This document shows, piece by piece, positions 11,090-23,212 of a stretch of 64,000 nt of DNA; the first letter of the stretch is position 1; every line of letters begins with the position of its first letter. Below the pieces are notes generated by a model. The model was not told where the DNA came from and did not search any database. It saw nothing but the letters and a program-made list of their open reading frames with translations. A program made the translations under genes and the position numbers. Origin of the DNA: Takakia lepidozioides (Eukaryota > Streptophyta > Takakiopsida > Takakiales > Takakiaceae); NCBI GenBank assembly GCA_030704615.1, contig CM060731.1:4154001-4218000 (forward strand). Direction: 5' to 3'.

Positions 11090-13073
11090 CTGCAAGATTG
11101 CAACCCCATATTTGTCGCACTTCCTATACAACCATTTTTTCAAATATGAAATAGTTTTGAAGTCTGTGGCGTCCTAATTAAAAAACAATATTTTGGTTGT
11201 GACATCCAAGGATTGCAACTCCGTTGCTACCCCCAAGGTATCACAATAATTTTTCCAGTTTTAAGCATGTGTAACCTCTTGGGTGTTGCAACCAAAAAAA
11301 AAAAAAAAAAAAAAAACTATGCCTTGGGGATCATTACCGTACCTGCCTACGCTGTCCGATAATAATTAAATCCAAAAAGAGGCTGCCGGAAATTTGAAAT
11401 TATAGCCCTTCCAGTGTCGAAAGTCATGCATATTCGACCCCAAGACTTGCCCTATCATAATCTCGTGTGATACCATTACACTAGGCATATACACATGCAA
11501 GTGTGTCGCTTTTTGGTCATTTATCATGATCTCTGCCGGATCTGTAGAAATTCCAGAGACCCCTTCTTAAAGAAAAATTAATTAGTCTGGCAGGGTCCTA
11601 ACGATTAGCGTAGGCAAGTACGGTAATGCTTAAAATATCGCAAGATATTTTTTTGCGACCCCAGGGTCGCAAACTGAAGTTGCGACCTTTGGGCGTTGCA
11701 ACTTTGAAGTTAGATATTTTTATGAAAAGTGTGTTGAGATAATTTTGTGATGAAAAACCGTTGCAGTTATCTACTCAAAATTTTGCAATAACTGATGACA
11801 GTTCATCACCAGAGATAAGTCCCACTGAAAGATTTCAAAAACAGTATTCGAGAGTGTCAACTTTCGATGGAAAAGTATCACTGCAAGCTGACCTCTAAGA
11901 AAATTAGTAATAATAATAAGGAGGGGGTTTTCGACGCCGCGGCGTCATAAAACAGCCATTTTGGGGCAGGGGAGAAGAACCAAATTTGGGACGTTCGGGC
12001 GTCGCAAAAAAACGTCGTAAAAAGGCGACCAAAGGGGGTCACAAAGAAGGCAAAACCATGATTTGCAACGCCGACGCGATTTGTGACGCCAAAAAAAGAA
12101 AAAAAAACCTACTCTAGAATGCAGAATTAGCACCGTCCGGGGGTCGCAAAGGGCGACGCCTGGACGTCGCAATTTAAGGGGGTACATTTGAATTTAGGTA
12201 GGAAAATTTGAATTTGAATTTTGAATTCAAAAACTTGTGGACCATTGACTCCGGTTCTGTCTTTTGGCGATATATTCATTGTTATATATATATCATGCAA
12301 TGTATACTTGAACCTAAGACCTCCACGTTATAACATTTCTAAGACATTTCAGACTAACCAACACACTTATGCTACATCTATGTATCACTAAAGTAATCTA
12401 TATATATACATATGAAGATTTCCTTCAAGTTCCTTCTAAAGGGGTCTCTCTTGTGTCGCCGGGGAGTTGCAACCTTCACAGCCTTAATGCCCAGCCCCAG
12501 CCCCAGCCTCAGCGTCGACGCCGTTATTGCACCCTCCCACCGCTAGGCACCCCAAGCAACGTCCTTGTAATGACCTAAGCTGACTACAATACCATTGCGA
12601 CCCCATGTGGCGACGCCGTTGCGACCCCCTGGCGTCGCCACGTTGGGTGTCCCAGCGCGGGGCGCCCCCAATGATGCTTTTGTGAAGTTAAGGGCCACAA
12701 AGCCCTAAAAAATAGAAATAAAAAATAAACAAATTGTCATTGTGGTGATGCTGTTGCGACGCTTTGGCGTCGTAGAGGCGCCCTCAGTGACACTTTTGCA
12801 TGTCCAATTTTTTTTTTAATTTTTTAATTTTTTTGGATTTGCGACGCCGGGGCGTTGCAAAAAAAAAAATCCGTCGCAGCGAGGGCCCTTTTTTCCCCTT
12901 CATGCCACCTTGCGACGGCTGGGCGTCGCAATGGTGTTGTAGCGGAGGATTGCGACGTCAGGGCGTCGCAAAAAAACACCGCGGGCTCGGCGTTGCGGGC
13001 TTGGCGTCGTGCGGGGCGTGGGGGCGCGGTTGGCGTCGCAAACCCACTCCCCCCCCCCCCATTTGCTATAGTG
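11090..13073. repeat. Cluster of self-complementary GCGACGCC/GGCGTCGC motifs with a CACTA-like end
   Basis: Many copies of TTGCGAC and GTCGCAA face each other as short inverted repeats. Clear ones are TTTGCGACCC/GGGTCGCAAA at 11652-11673 (10-bp arms, 2-bp loop), a perfect palindrome GACGCCGCGGCGTC at 11933-11946, GCGACG/CGTCGC at 12153-12170, and 11-bp arms GTGGCGACGCC/GGCGTCGCCAC at 12607-12617 and 12631-12641. More lie at 12838-12861, 12910-12931 and 12949-12972. The block stops at 13073, where the minus strand reads CACTATAGCAAAT. Subterminal repeats of a second, non-autonomous CACTA element would explain both, but no left terminus was found. Apparent ORFs here are low-complexity readings. 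Confidence 0.5.
11287..11315. repeat. Poly-A tract
   Basis: An uninterrupted run of about 27 A residues. It could be the tail of a retroposed sequence, but no upstream body was recognised. Confidence 0.5.
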
Positions 13074-13270
13074 GATGCACCTGTGACAAAACTTATACAA
13101 ACTGGTTGGTAAACATAAAGGTACTCAAACAAAATACAAAGAAGACAAGGTGACAAAGAGAGTAGTAACATCTAGCAGAGCTGGGATTAGTAGATCACTG
13201 CAGGACGTTCTGGGGAAGTACTAGCTAGGGTCATTATGTCAACAAAGCTCTTACATACAATCTCCCTGCC

Positions 13271-13759
13271 TTATTCATCTTTGGAGACTTTGCTAGAAAT
13301 TGAGGGAGAGATAATTATAGTGGTTGCAAATAAACTGTTTTGATAGATTTTTTGCATTTCCAGGTCTGTAATTGATACAAAGATTTTCTGAGTTGTAGCA
13401 TGCCTAAGCCTCTCTATTTTGAGTGCAGTATTGCGGCATACCGCCCTAGAATTTGGACATGGAGGTGGTAACCAAGTACTTGTTAGAGCGTATGGAGAGG
13501 GTATTGTCCAGTTTAAGAAATTAGACTGATTGAGAGAATTGTCTGATTGGTGTTCATGACTGGAGTGATCAATGGGATTGTTCGATGTTTTGCGATCCGC
13601 CACTGTTTCATTGTCATTGCCTTGTGGGAGTGCGTCCAAACATTTGGTAGAGTGTAGATTTGTGAATATGTATGCTTGCAAATCTTGTAGTTGCTGACAT
13701 AATATGTTGGCATCATATGCAAGCAAGGCTTTGACCATAAGGTTCTTCCTCATTTCCAT
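13271..13759 (-). CDS. Orphan 162-aa ORF, unrecognised
   Basis: An open reading frame of 162 codons with no domain I recognise. It is rich in Asn, Thr, Ser and Leu, has no signal peptide or membrane segment, and lies in TE-rich DNA between a repeat cluster and a Gypsy relic. Length is its only support, so it may be a chance ORF. Confidence 0.15.
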   Translation of the reverse strand: MEMRKNLMVKALLAYDANILCQQLQDLQAYIFTNLHSTKCLDALPQGNDNETVADRKTSNNPIDHSSHEHQSDNSLNQSNFLNWTIPSPYALTSTWLPPPCPNSRAVCRNTALKIERLRHATTQKIFVSITDLEMQKIYQNSLFATTIIISPSISSKVSKDE

Positions 13760-14637
13760 GAGTAGCAGATCTGCAGATCTGATGGCGCGACTTAGTGTTG
13801 TTATCTATATCCACTTCAGCTAGGAGACATTCACGGATTGCTCTTGAGCTTGTGTTATTTTGTATATTTGCAAATATTTCATAAAGTTTTTATTCTCTTC
13901 CCTTCCCTCTCCACCTTTGTCTGTTCCAATCATTTTATGATGTATATTTGGGAAACTTTTGCTACATTCTTTCTTCATTAATAAAAACTTAGTGAATTTA
14001 TTTCCCTCACCCCTTCTAATAGCAATTAAATCGGCTCTGATATACGCTATGTTAAAATCATAAATCTTATAACTCTTCTGTTTTATCTCTCTCCTCCATT
14101 CAGCACTCAGTTACCATTCATCATTGGTAGTGCGGAGCATCGCGAAGCCCTAGTTAGTAGACGCGGGTTAGCAAGGCTCAGCAGACCAAAAAATCTCTCA
14201 TTTGCGATGGAAAAGTGTTGCACATGGCACTCGATGGCTCCCTCGCAACATTTAGGCCGCGGGAGTGCCACACCGCAAACCCTCCCTACACCCTGTACTA
14301 GTGGAGGCAAATAAACTATCACTATCCCTGCCATGTGGGAATTGAAAGGAAGTTGTTGAAGAACCTAGTCTTGAAAGGTTAAGTCGAACCTATGGAGGTG
14401 CCCAATATGAGTTCTATCCGTATGTTACGTAAGTTGTGGCATGCTTCAGTTTTTGCAGGGTACTATTTCTATAACTATCAAACAACTTCGATAACAATAT
14501 CATTGGAAAATTTGAACTTTGATAAACGGTGTCACTGAAAAAGCTCGGGACTTCTCGTCTTTCAATTTTGAGTAGCATGTCATGGAAAAACTTTGTTTCT
14601 TTGAGTCTGTGCTTCACTTCCATTATAGTTCATCCTT
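13760..14637. other. Intergenic, no gene recognised
   Basis: AT-rich sequence with short unconvincing ORFs on both strands. Confidence 0.3.
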
Positions 14638-15200
14638 GTGAGTAAATATACCATTTATACATGTGGGTTCAGATTAAGTTGGACCCCTCATGACCATGAT
14701 AAAATCATATGGATTTTTCGAGTGACGAACTACTTATGCAAGTGGGTCGAGGTTCAATCATTGGCTGCTAATGTATCAGCTGCAATAGCACAATTTTTCT
14801 TCAATGAAATAATTTTTGAGACATGGGTAATGTTCGAAAGAAATATTGATTGATTAAAAATGACAAATTTGTGTAATATTAAGTTAATGCGGATGATATG
14901 TTTCAACTTACGGGGTCAAGCATCGTACATTAGCCGCATATCATCCTCAATATAATGGGTTGACAAAAAGATTCAGCAAAACTATGTATATTATGCTGAC
15001 ATGATATCATGAATTGCATTGAATATAATCAATAATGTTGAGAAAGATTTTTCATGCTGTATTTCCAACTTCAATATTTACCTATATCAACTGTCAAATT
15101 GTCAATAAAATAAAATGTCCAAGAGGTATGGACTTTTGAACACGACAACTGTGGATTGTCACCGCTGCAAATGGAAATATATGGACTCAAAATAAGCCAT
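14638..15200 (+). pseudogene. Ty3/Gypsy integrase relic
   Basis: 14638-14850 reads RVTNYLCKWVEVQSLAAN, which aligns with the plant Gypsy integrase core (VATDYLTKWVEA type; first catalytic Asp replaced by Asn). About 100 bases on, another frame gives YHPQYNGLTKRFSKTM, the integrase segment around the catalytic Glu (here Thr/Lys replace the usual Val-Glu). Frameshifts and stops lie between. No LTRs were recognised around it. This is an old, dead fragment. Confidence 0.6.
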
Positions 15201-16689
15201 TGTGCTTTTGGTGTATTGCTTTGTTCTTTTGAGATAAGGGGGCCAATTTAGAGAACACTCTAGATTTCAATTTAAAATGACAATATCAACTGTCATTTAC
15301 TACCTATGGACTAAAATGAGTGTTATATATAGGTGAATTTGCTCTAGTTTAGTACATCTTGTGTTTTGGGGTTTTGTGGTGTCATATTTTACTGCAAATG
15401 ATACAAAATACATTGGCTTGTATATATATAAATCGATGTAAATTCTAATTTTTGATATATCAAAATTTATTCAAATTGAATACTAAAATTTATAGTAAAA
15501 ATTATCTTTGATGTTTGGGGTAAGACCCTTTATTAAAAATATCAAATATATCATTGTCTATCATCATTTGAAATTATCTGGGGAAATATCGTGAATTTAA
15601 ATTTGGTCATGGATTTCCATGGAAGGCAGCATCTGCCGTTATTGGTCCACCTTACCCTGCAACTACCCGGGTCGGCAATATCTTTTGTTGTCGCGACATC
15701 ACACTCCTCTTTGTCTGCATCACACTATGCATGTGGATTCACTTGTGCATTGTAAGTTGGCCCTTTTCATTTCACTTGTGTCAATGATTTAATATCCCTT
15801 ACGTCCTTACGCGTAAGCTACGCGTTCTTGAGTGCAAGTGATGATCTTATCAATGTGTTGGTGTTTTGGGCCATGACCGTGGCATGCTTTTCGGCAAGTG
15901 AAACTTGCCATTGTTTGGATGATAATTGTACTAGGCTAATATTATGAGTTTGGATTTGTTTTATGCCAACAGTAACCTAATAAGCTTAGCTGGAGCTAAT
16001 GTATGACTATGGTGGGTTGCAATTACGGCACCCTATGTAAGTTTCTCAGCTCCTGGTTGGTTGGATTAGCTTGGCTCTACCTACTTAATCCATGGGAGCT
16101 TGCGCTTTAGCTTGGAGATGATACTTTGTATGAACTCCTGTGGCTTTGCTGTGGATGAATGTAACCATCTAGATGAAACAAAAATTCTAGTTTGTATGTG
16201 TTGATATGCCCCACTTCTAGCTTTGTCAGCTCTATTCCATTGTACAGTTGTAGGTATATTGGGTGCTTGCAATGTAACAGAAGATGCGGCCATGTGTTTA
16301 CTTGGGAACACACTAGATATATGATGATAGGAGTTTCAGCATGGTATACTTACCTGTTGTGTGGTTGGGGTGGTTGTCAAGGGGAGTCGCCTCTAATGGA
16401 TGTGCTGTCAAATCCCCATCCCTTGCTCCTTGTCGGTGCTATCCGCATACATTGTTTGTAAATTAAAAAATGAAAAGGAGTGGTTAAGAATGGCAATAAA
16501 GTGACAAGTAGCTTGATGGATGGATACATACATTGTTAGTATTGATGTAGAAAGTTCAAATCTTGTATGCACCTCGGGGATCATGAACATGGAGAGCAAT
16601 CCCCATTCCAAAGGATGAGGAGGGGATCAAGGACCGGGACTAGGGGAGCAAAGACAAGGATAGGGGAGCGGGACTGGGAACGAGGAAAG

Positions 16690-16736
16690 GAGCAGGGGAG
16701 CGGAGCAGGGGAGCGGAGCAGGGGAGCGGAGCTGGG
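16690..16736. repeat. 13-bp minisatellite
   Basis: Three exact copies of GAGCAGGGGAGCG (16690-16728) and a partial fourth, within a purine-rich stretch from about 16605. Confidence 0.8.
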
Positions 16737-17836
16737 ATCTTGGACTTACAATTATTTTGGAGATGAAAAATACATTAACTAGTTGAAAATGCAACCAATC
16801 ATTCAATATGCTTTGACTACCACAAATTGAGCCTCAAACCTCACCATTATAATGCATATCATCTCACCATCATGCTATTTTCCACTCCTAGCCAACTCTT
16901 GATTTTTTATTGTTTTATTCTGGGCTCGCAGGTGAGAGGGGAGTAGGGGGGGAGGGGGTGGGTATTTGACATCCCCGGCGATCATATCGGCAAGGCCCCC
17001 ACGCTTTCAACTCGTTGGGTAAGCGTAGTCTTCTCCCATGTGGAGACTATGTTTTGAATGTGCACATTTAAATTAAAAAAAGACAACTTGAAATCTTTGT
17101 GGGAATTGAAAGCATAAATATGCGGATCTATGCGTCATTCTATTGGGTATCCTTGACTCATCATTGCATAACTTGTCCGCCCCGGGCCAGTAAATATAAA
17201 TTAAATATATATCACAATGATTTACTATCATTATTTAAAAATGGATGAAATATAGTTATTTATTATGACTTTATTACTTAAATGTGGCTATGTTTGAGGA
17301 TTTCATCCCATTTGCATTTAACTTTGTTATGTTATTTTATTTTATTTGCATTTTCTTACTTGCCTTAACCCTTAAACTAACTCCTCTTCCGCTTCCCCTA
17401 AGTTTGAAAAGTTCGATATTAACTGGAAGCATGTTAGAACGAATACCAAAACGAAGCTCTTCCACCACATATAGAGCGTTCTCAATGCATCCTTGGTGTC
17501 TCTCTTCCTCTCATGCCCTCTCTCTTACCCTACCATGCTCACTTTGACTTTCAAGTATCATAGTTCTGTTACTTGGTTTATCAACATTGTTGGCCTGTGG
17601 TCATGGCCTTGCCTTTCTCCATGGGTCCTTACCTCCGTGGTGTTTACTAGTTCTCATAGTTATACTGGTCTCTAGTTAGCATAGTTACACTACATTGTTA
17701 ATGATTACACTTCTTTGGGTTATCCGTCACGGTTCGCCGTGTGTTTGGTTATGCCGGCCAATGGCCTTTAAGGGTTTTTATTTGTTTTCCCTTCAATAAT
17801 CTGAATAAAGTTTACCCAGGGCCACCGTCCCCTGTT

Positions 17837-17858
17837 CACTTATATATATATATATATA
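17837..17858. repeat. TA dinucleotide repeat
   Basis: About ten consecutive TA units; a simple sequence repeat. Confidence 0.8.
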
Positions 17859-17867
17859 TGAGCACCT

Positions 17868-18620
17868 TTTTTGTGGGCCCACTAAAAAAGAGTTCATACC
17901 CTCATCGATGAGGATGTGACTTTTTGTGACCCCAAATCATATCAACTCTCATTCTCACACATCTCGTATGACTCAACAACTTGGAAGTGTTGGGAGAGTG
18001 ACGCTTGGCTTGAGCCCGCTGCTTCAGACATTTGACTGTCTGTATCTGGCCAGATATGTTCTCTCAACGCTGAGTTCACCTCCTCACTAAATCCAGTGGG
18101 GTCTCCCTCTTCTCTTCTCTTCTCTCCTTCCAACCCAAGATAAAAGTGACTGACGTCTGAATAGAAACCTAAAGTTGTGCGATTTTCATCAGGTGTCTAG
18201 GCCATCACAAAGTAGGGGGTGAGGGCAAAGACAACAAGACAAGCAGCCAAGAATGAGTTGCAACTAACCCTTAGTACATGCTGCTCAACAAGACCCCAAT
18301 GTGTAAGTATGGTTGCGGCCTCTTTATGCTCTACGGCAGGGGATTTTGGGAGATTATAACAAAATAATCTGCCCCAAATTTTAAAATGTACTCCAAAATT
18401 GCATGGCAAAAAAGGTTTGACCACAAAATTCAAGTATTAAGTTAAGTTTTCTCAAACAGAGGCCCTCCATAATCCGATTATATGACACCTAAAGGACTGT
18501 CTACCCCAAAAAAATCAGACCAAAATTCCAAAACTTGAGATAGGCTGCTTTGTAAGTGAAATTTGGGGGATAAATTGTCATGTTTTGGCTTGAGTCTTTC
18601 CCAAGTAACCCCATGAGGTG
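17868..18620 (-). mobile_element. Possible degenerate copy of the TTAA-flanked element family
   Basis: The segment GTGGGCCCACTAAAAAAG followed by a CATACCCTCATSGATGAGG-like word (17869-17915) matches the inverted right end of the element at 18930-19778 (about 19710-19762). Similar tracts (CCAAATTT, TTTGACCCC) recur to about 18620. No intact termini are seen, so the extent is approximate. Confidence 0.3.
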
Positions 18621-18929
18621 ATATTGTTTTCTAATTCCTCTGGTAAATAAGTGCACAATAACATTACATAGTGTTTAGTCAAAGATTTTTTGGCATTATG
18701 ATAAATTTTCAGCTCTAGATGCTACTTACAAGATGGCTTATTGGGCATGCCACGTGGGCAGGTCGGTGGAACACTGGACTTCCATGCCCTTTTATATATA
18801 TATTTTTATATATTTTTAGGGGAAAAGGGAGGAAAACCCTTATAGGCCCGAAGGCTGGCCTATAAGGTCCCTTGGCACTTTGGAGAATTTTAAGTAGAGA
18901 GCATAGTGTTTATTGGCTCTGACCCTTAA

Positions 18930-19778
18930 CCCCTAATGGACGAGGTGACCCGTTTCGGGTTGCGTCAGGGTCGCGTCAGAAATCATCCACGATGGCAAAT
19001 CGTTGGATGACCTTGGATGAAAAAACTTTCTGAACGAAAGTTGTGCGCCTTGATGTCATGCACCTGCCTGTCTTTATGGCACCCTAAAATAATAAAAGCC
19101 TTGCCGTCAGTAATTTTTTAGTGTGCACGGGTGCCCAAAATTGGTCGTCCGACAGCTTTGACTTAGCGACGTGGCAGGCTCAAGGGGTGACAACAAGGCA
19201 AGAGTACAAATGGAAACAAATGCAAATCTCTGCCTAAATTTTTGTTAGAATTCTGAATTTCTTTTTGGAGGTAGTAGTTCATCATTCAAGGAACACTTTC
19301 ACCGCAGCAATTGTGATTCCAAGGAAATTTGGACCCCCCTAGAAGCCTGAATTACATGTCATTTGAGCTTCATGGTGTGTTTTGACCCCCCTGTTTTTCC
19401 ATACAAAGCAACCTTATCAAGATTTTGGAATTATGCTTTGAAATTTTGGGGCAACATGCTTTAAGTGCCACATAATTGGAATCTGGATGGGGTCTTGTGA
19501 GGAAAAAATATTTTGTCGATCCAATTTCCTGGTCAAACCATTTTTCCACTCTAAATTTGGAGTGTACCCCAAATTTTGGGCTTGCAAATTTCTTATATTC
19601 TTCCAAACGACACGGTGGAATGAGCTGAAATTTTCACAGAAGCTGGATGAAGTAGGTAGCCTCCCATTCATACGGTTCATCCCTGTGGATGTTAGTTTTT
19701 TGAGAGATAGACCCTCATCCATGAGGGTATGTCCTGTTTTGGAGGGGGCCCACCAAAAACTACCTCGTCCATTAGGGG
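18930..19778. mobile_element. TTAA-flanked non-autonomous element A (piggyBac-like MITE)
   Basis: Both ends read CCCCTAATGGACGAGGT inward, a perfect 17-bp terminal inverted repeat, and both are flanked by TTAA (18926-18929 and 19779-19782). The flanking match extends to ACCCTTAA on each side, so the exact border is slightly uncertain. The 849-bp body has no credible coding sequence. A second copy with related termini, also between TTAA sites, is at 51436-52456 in the opposite orientation. TTAA target duplications with CCC-starting termini are the hallmark of piggyBac. No transposase is present here to confirm the superfamily. Confidence 0.65.
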
Positions 19779-19782
19779 TTAA

Positions 19783-20324
19783 GGGTAGCGACTTTGCATC
19801 ATGTTGAAGTGAATGGAGAAAATGTGGTCAACGGACCTTACACCGTGTCTAGAGTATGATTGGTCTAAAAAGCTCTTAAGTACAAACCACGTGGGAGCTT
19901 GTCAAAGGACAGAGCCTGTTGCGGTTTGCGGCTTGTTAATACGCTGTGAATTCCCACATGTGCTCCTCCCTAACCTAAATAATTTATCCTTCAGGGTTCA
20001 CTACCATCCACTCTCATCCATGAAGCTGGATAGTGGCAAAAATCTGACGCGCATTGTCCTTTAGCCTAGGGATTAACTTAGCAAGGTTATTTTATTTTAT
20101 TTCATGTTTTGTGAGAAAAAGGACAATGCCCAAAATTGATTTAAAACGGCTATAAAAAACCTTTGTACTTGCAGGGACGTTATCTTACAGAATATCACGT
20201 CAACAGCTGTTTGGGACCTTACGGCGTAAGATCCCGTCTTGGGGATCCTACGCATAAGACCTTACGCCCTGTAATTGTTTCTTTTTTAAATTCATTTCTT
20301 TTATCTTAGTTCTAGGGACCTGAG
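19783..20324. other. Intergenic, no gene recognised
   Basis: Short ORFs only. 20200-20270 has several CTTACG/CGTAAG words forming short inverted repeats. Confidence 0.3.
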
Positions 20325-20329
20325 CCATC

Positions 20330-20699
20330 TGTTGGAAATCAACTCCTGACCAAGTGACTACTACCTAGAGTTACTGTGACGACAAGTTAGGCTTCCATAA
20401 TAGCAGTGCTAACAAGTCACAGTTAACAATAGAGATAAGCCTCAGTTAGCTAAAAGATAACTAAAAATTAGCTTCAGTTATTAGTGACTCAAGTCATTGT
20501 ACCAGAATAGCAGGTGGAGATAACTTAAGTAAAAGCATGGAGTTATGCTATAGCTATCTCAGCTATTTATGGATTAGACTTTGAGTATAAATAGGGAGAG
20601 CTCGGAGGGTGGACACAGCTTATTGTGGTCTTATGGTTGGGTGGAGAGTTATCAGTAATCAGTTCATCTTTTACCTCTATTCTCTGTCGAATTCCAACA
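20330..20699 (+). repeat. Copia 5' LTR
   Basis: 370 bp, starting TGTTGGAAATC and ending CCAACA. TATAAATA at 20586-20593 is a likely TATA box. The 3' LTR (362 bp) is very similar but lacks part of this box. Confidence 0.93.
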
Positions 20700-20711
20700 T
20701 GGTATCAGAGC
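20700..20711 (+). other. Primer-binding site, initiator Met-tRNA type
   Basis: TGGTATCAGAGC immediately follows the 5' LTR and is the common plant Copia primer-binding site complementary to the 3' end of initiator tRNA-Met. Confidence 0.9.
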
Positions 20712-20882
20712 TTGGTTCTGTCTGAGAGATAGAGGGAGATGAGTATTTGATTTACAACCAATAGGGTTGAGTGCTTGGAGTCAGATCTGAAAAGCTTGAG
20801 TGCTTTGGAGTTGAGTGTTTTGAGTTAGATCTGAAAGTTTGAGGGTGACATTTTATAGTTGGCAAAACATCAAACTAGCATC

Positions 20883-23212
20883 ATGGCACCTTTTGCTGAT
20901 CATATCCGAGTGGAGAAGTTAGATGGTCACAATTTTCATACATGGAAGATTAAGATGGAGTTCATTCTTCATGAGAAAGATCTGTGGGAGATCACATCAG
21001 GAGAAGCGGTTGCACCAGTTCAACTGTAGCCTGAAGATGGAGAGATCATAGCCGCAGGGTTGACTCCTGAGCAACAACTTTTTGCGAAGAAAGATAAGTT
21101 GGCTCGAGGAACCATGTTGTTGAATGTGGCAGATTCTTTACTTCATCATGTTGCACATGCAAAACCGCTAGAGAAGCATGGAATATCTCTGTGTCAATTT
21201 TGAGAGGAAGCATGTTGTCAATCGGCTATATCTTAACCAGGAGTTATATAGCTTAAAGATGGAGGAAGGAAACTCAGTGCAAGATCACATTGATAAGGTC
21301 CAAATCATTAGTGATCATTTGTCTAGCATTGGTCATCCAGTTTCAGATGAAGATCTGGCATTTATTCTTCTCTTCATATCAGACATTGGTAGTATCTCTT
21401 GGTACACATAGTAGTGGTCTGACTATGGACCTAGTTATAGGACAATTATTGCAAGAAGAGATGCGTTGCAAACGAGAGAATCATGTCTTTAGTAGAAGTC
21501 AGGCTACAATGACATTGAATGTCAAGACTTCAGGAAGTTCAAAGTCTCAGAAGGCAATGGTTAATTTTGCAAAGAAAGGGACTGAGATCAAGAAGAAGAA
21601 ACATGAAGCCTGTTTCTTTTGTGACATGAGAGGTCACTATGCACGTGATTGCTTCAAGAGAAAACTAGACAATGAGAAGAAGAAGAGGTTTCAAAATGAG
21701 GTTTCAGCATTGGCTGAAAGAACTGAATTTCTTGTTGTAGCTTTGTCAATCTCTACGAGTTGCAGAGATGCATGGTTCATTGATTCAGGGGCATCTCAGC
21801 ACATGACGTTCCAGAATGAAGCATTCTCAACCTTCAAAGAACTCTCTGTGGGACACAAAGTGTATCTTGGAGACAACAGTACTAGTCTTGATATCCATGG
21901 AAAAGGTATTGTTGTGTTTCAATTATCATCTGGAGTGTCGAAGGAGATCGGAGGAGTTCTCTTTGTTCCTGGATTGACAAAGAACCTATTGTCAGTTAGT
22001 TAGCTAACTGAGCAAAGTTTTACGGTTGAATTTTCTACCAATCATTGTTGGGTGAAGTTTGACAGTGAAGTGATAGCTGAGGCAGTGAAAGATGCAAGAT
22101 TGTATAAGCTAGTGGGGGTTGTCCAGGCTTTACATGCGGAGTGTACTACTACGCTCAAGCAGAGTGACCTCTGGCATCAGAGACTTGGACATGTCTCAAT
22201 GCAAAGTTTGGCATGCATGTCAGCTAACAATCTGGTTAAGGGCATGGATCTTACAGGAGATCGGATCTTGAGTTTTTGTGACGGATGTGTATACGATAAA
22301 CACCATCGTAACTCATTTCCAAATGATGGAGGTTCTCGAACAAATAAGGTTCTTGAGCTGGTTCATACAGATCTATGCGGTCCTATGTCAACTGAATCTC
22401 ATGGAGGTGCAAAGTATTTCTTGACCTTCATTGATGATTTTTCCAGGAAAACATTTCTCTACACGATGCAAAACAAGTTTGGAGTTCTTGATAGGTTTAA
22501 GGCATTCAAAGCTTTGGTGGAGAATCAAACTGGAGAAAATATCAAAGCTCTTCGGTGTGATGGTGGTAGTGAGTACATCTCAAAGAACTTTAACCAATTC
22601 TGTAGGGAGAATGATATTGTGAAACAATCAACCAGACCATATACGCCAGAACAGAATGGAGTTGCAGAGAGGAAGAATCGAACACTTGTTGAGAGTGTGA
22701 GGTGTATGTTGCAACACATGAGGTTGGACCACCGTTTCTGGGCAGAAGCAGTGGCGACTGCAGCATACCTCCAGAATCGACTTCCTACTAAGGCAATCTC
22801 TACAAAGACACCTGAAGAGGTTTGGAAGGGTGAGAAACCTTCAGTTGAACATTTGTGCGTCTTTGGGTGTGTTGCATTTGCCCATGTTCCAAAAGAAGTA
22901 AAGAAGAAATTGGATGCAAAAGCAATCAAGTGTATCTTCATTGGTTATTGTGAAGAAACCAAAGGGTATAAGTTGTATAACCCTGAGAGCAAGTATGTGT
23001 TCATCAGTCATGATGTGATATTCAACGAGTCCAAGAACTTTCATCACAAAACAGTAGTTCCAAGTTTGGACCATGAAAAAGAGAACTTGGCTCTAACACA
23101 TGAAGATAAAATGGAAGAGAAGATTGTTGAAGAGACAGTTGAGGTTCAAATGGAGGAGGTACAATCTACTATGATTGAAAAACCCTCAAATGTATCTTCT
23201 GTCTATTTGTGA
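20883..23212 (+). pseudogene. Copia gag, protease and integrase, interrupted
   Basis: Gag starts at ATG 20883 and meets an in-frame TAG at 21027-21029, then continues in other frames (21178-21411, 21290-22003), so at least two frameshifts are present. The nucleocapsid zinc knuckle CFFCDMRGHYARDC is at about 21608-21649. The protease motif WFIDSGASQHM is at 21774-21806. An in-frame TAG at 22001-22003 precedes the pre-integrase domain (WHQRLGHVS, with CDGC completing the HHCC zinc site). The integrase core has Asp in HTDLCGP and RCDGGSEY and Glu in GVAERKNRT. The last frame closes at 23212. These proteins would package RNA, process the polyprotein and integrate cDNA. This copy cannot make a full polyprotein. 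Confidence 0.9.

Larger units (their letters stand above)
15201..17867. other. Intergenic, no gene recognised
   Basis: Mostly AT-rich non-coding sequence. It contains a minisatellite at 16690-16736 and a TA run at 17837-17858. Small ORFs at 16081-16311, 17284-17547 and 17942-18133 have no recognisable content. Confidence 0.3.

Noticed and set aside
12800-13171. ORFs of 115-117 codons on both strands
   Set aside because: They read through the GCGACGCC hairpin repeats and homopolymers; the composition is that of the repeat, not of a protein.
17284-17547. 87-codon ORF with a hydrophobic start
   Set aside because: Looks like a membrane segment only because of a T-rich stretch; no family, no splice context.
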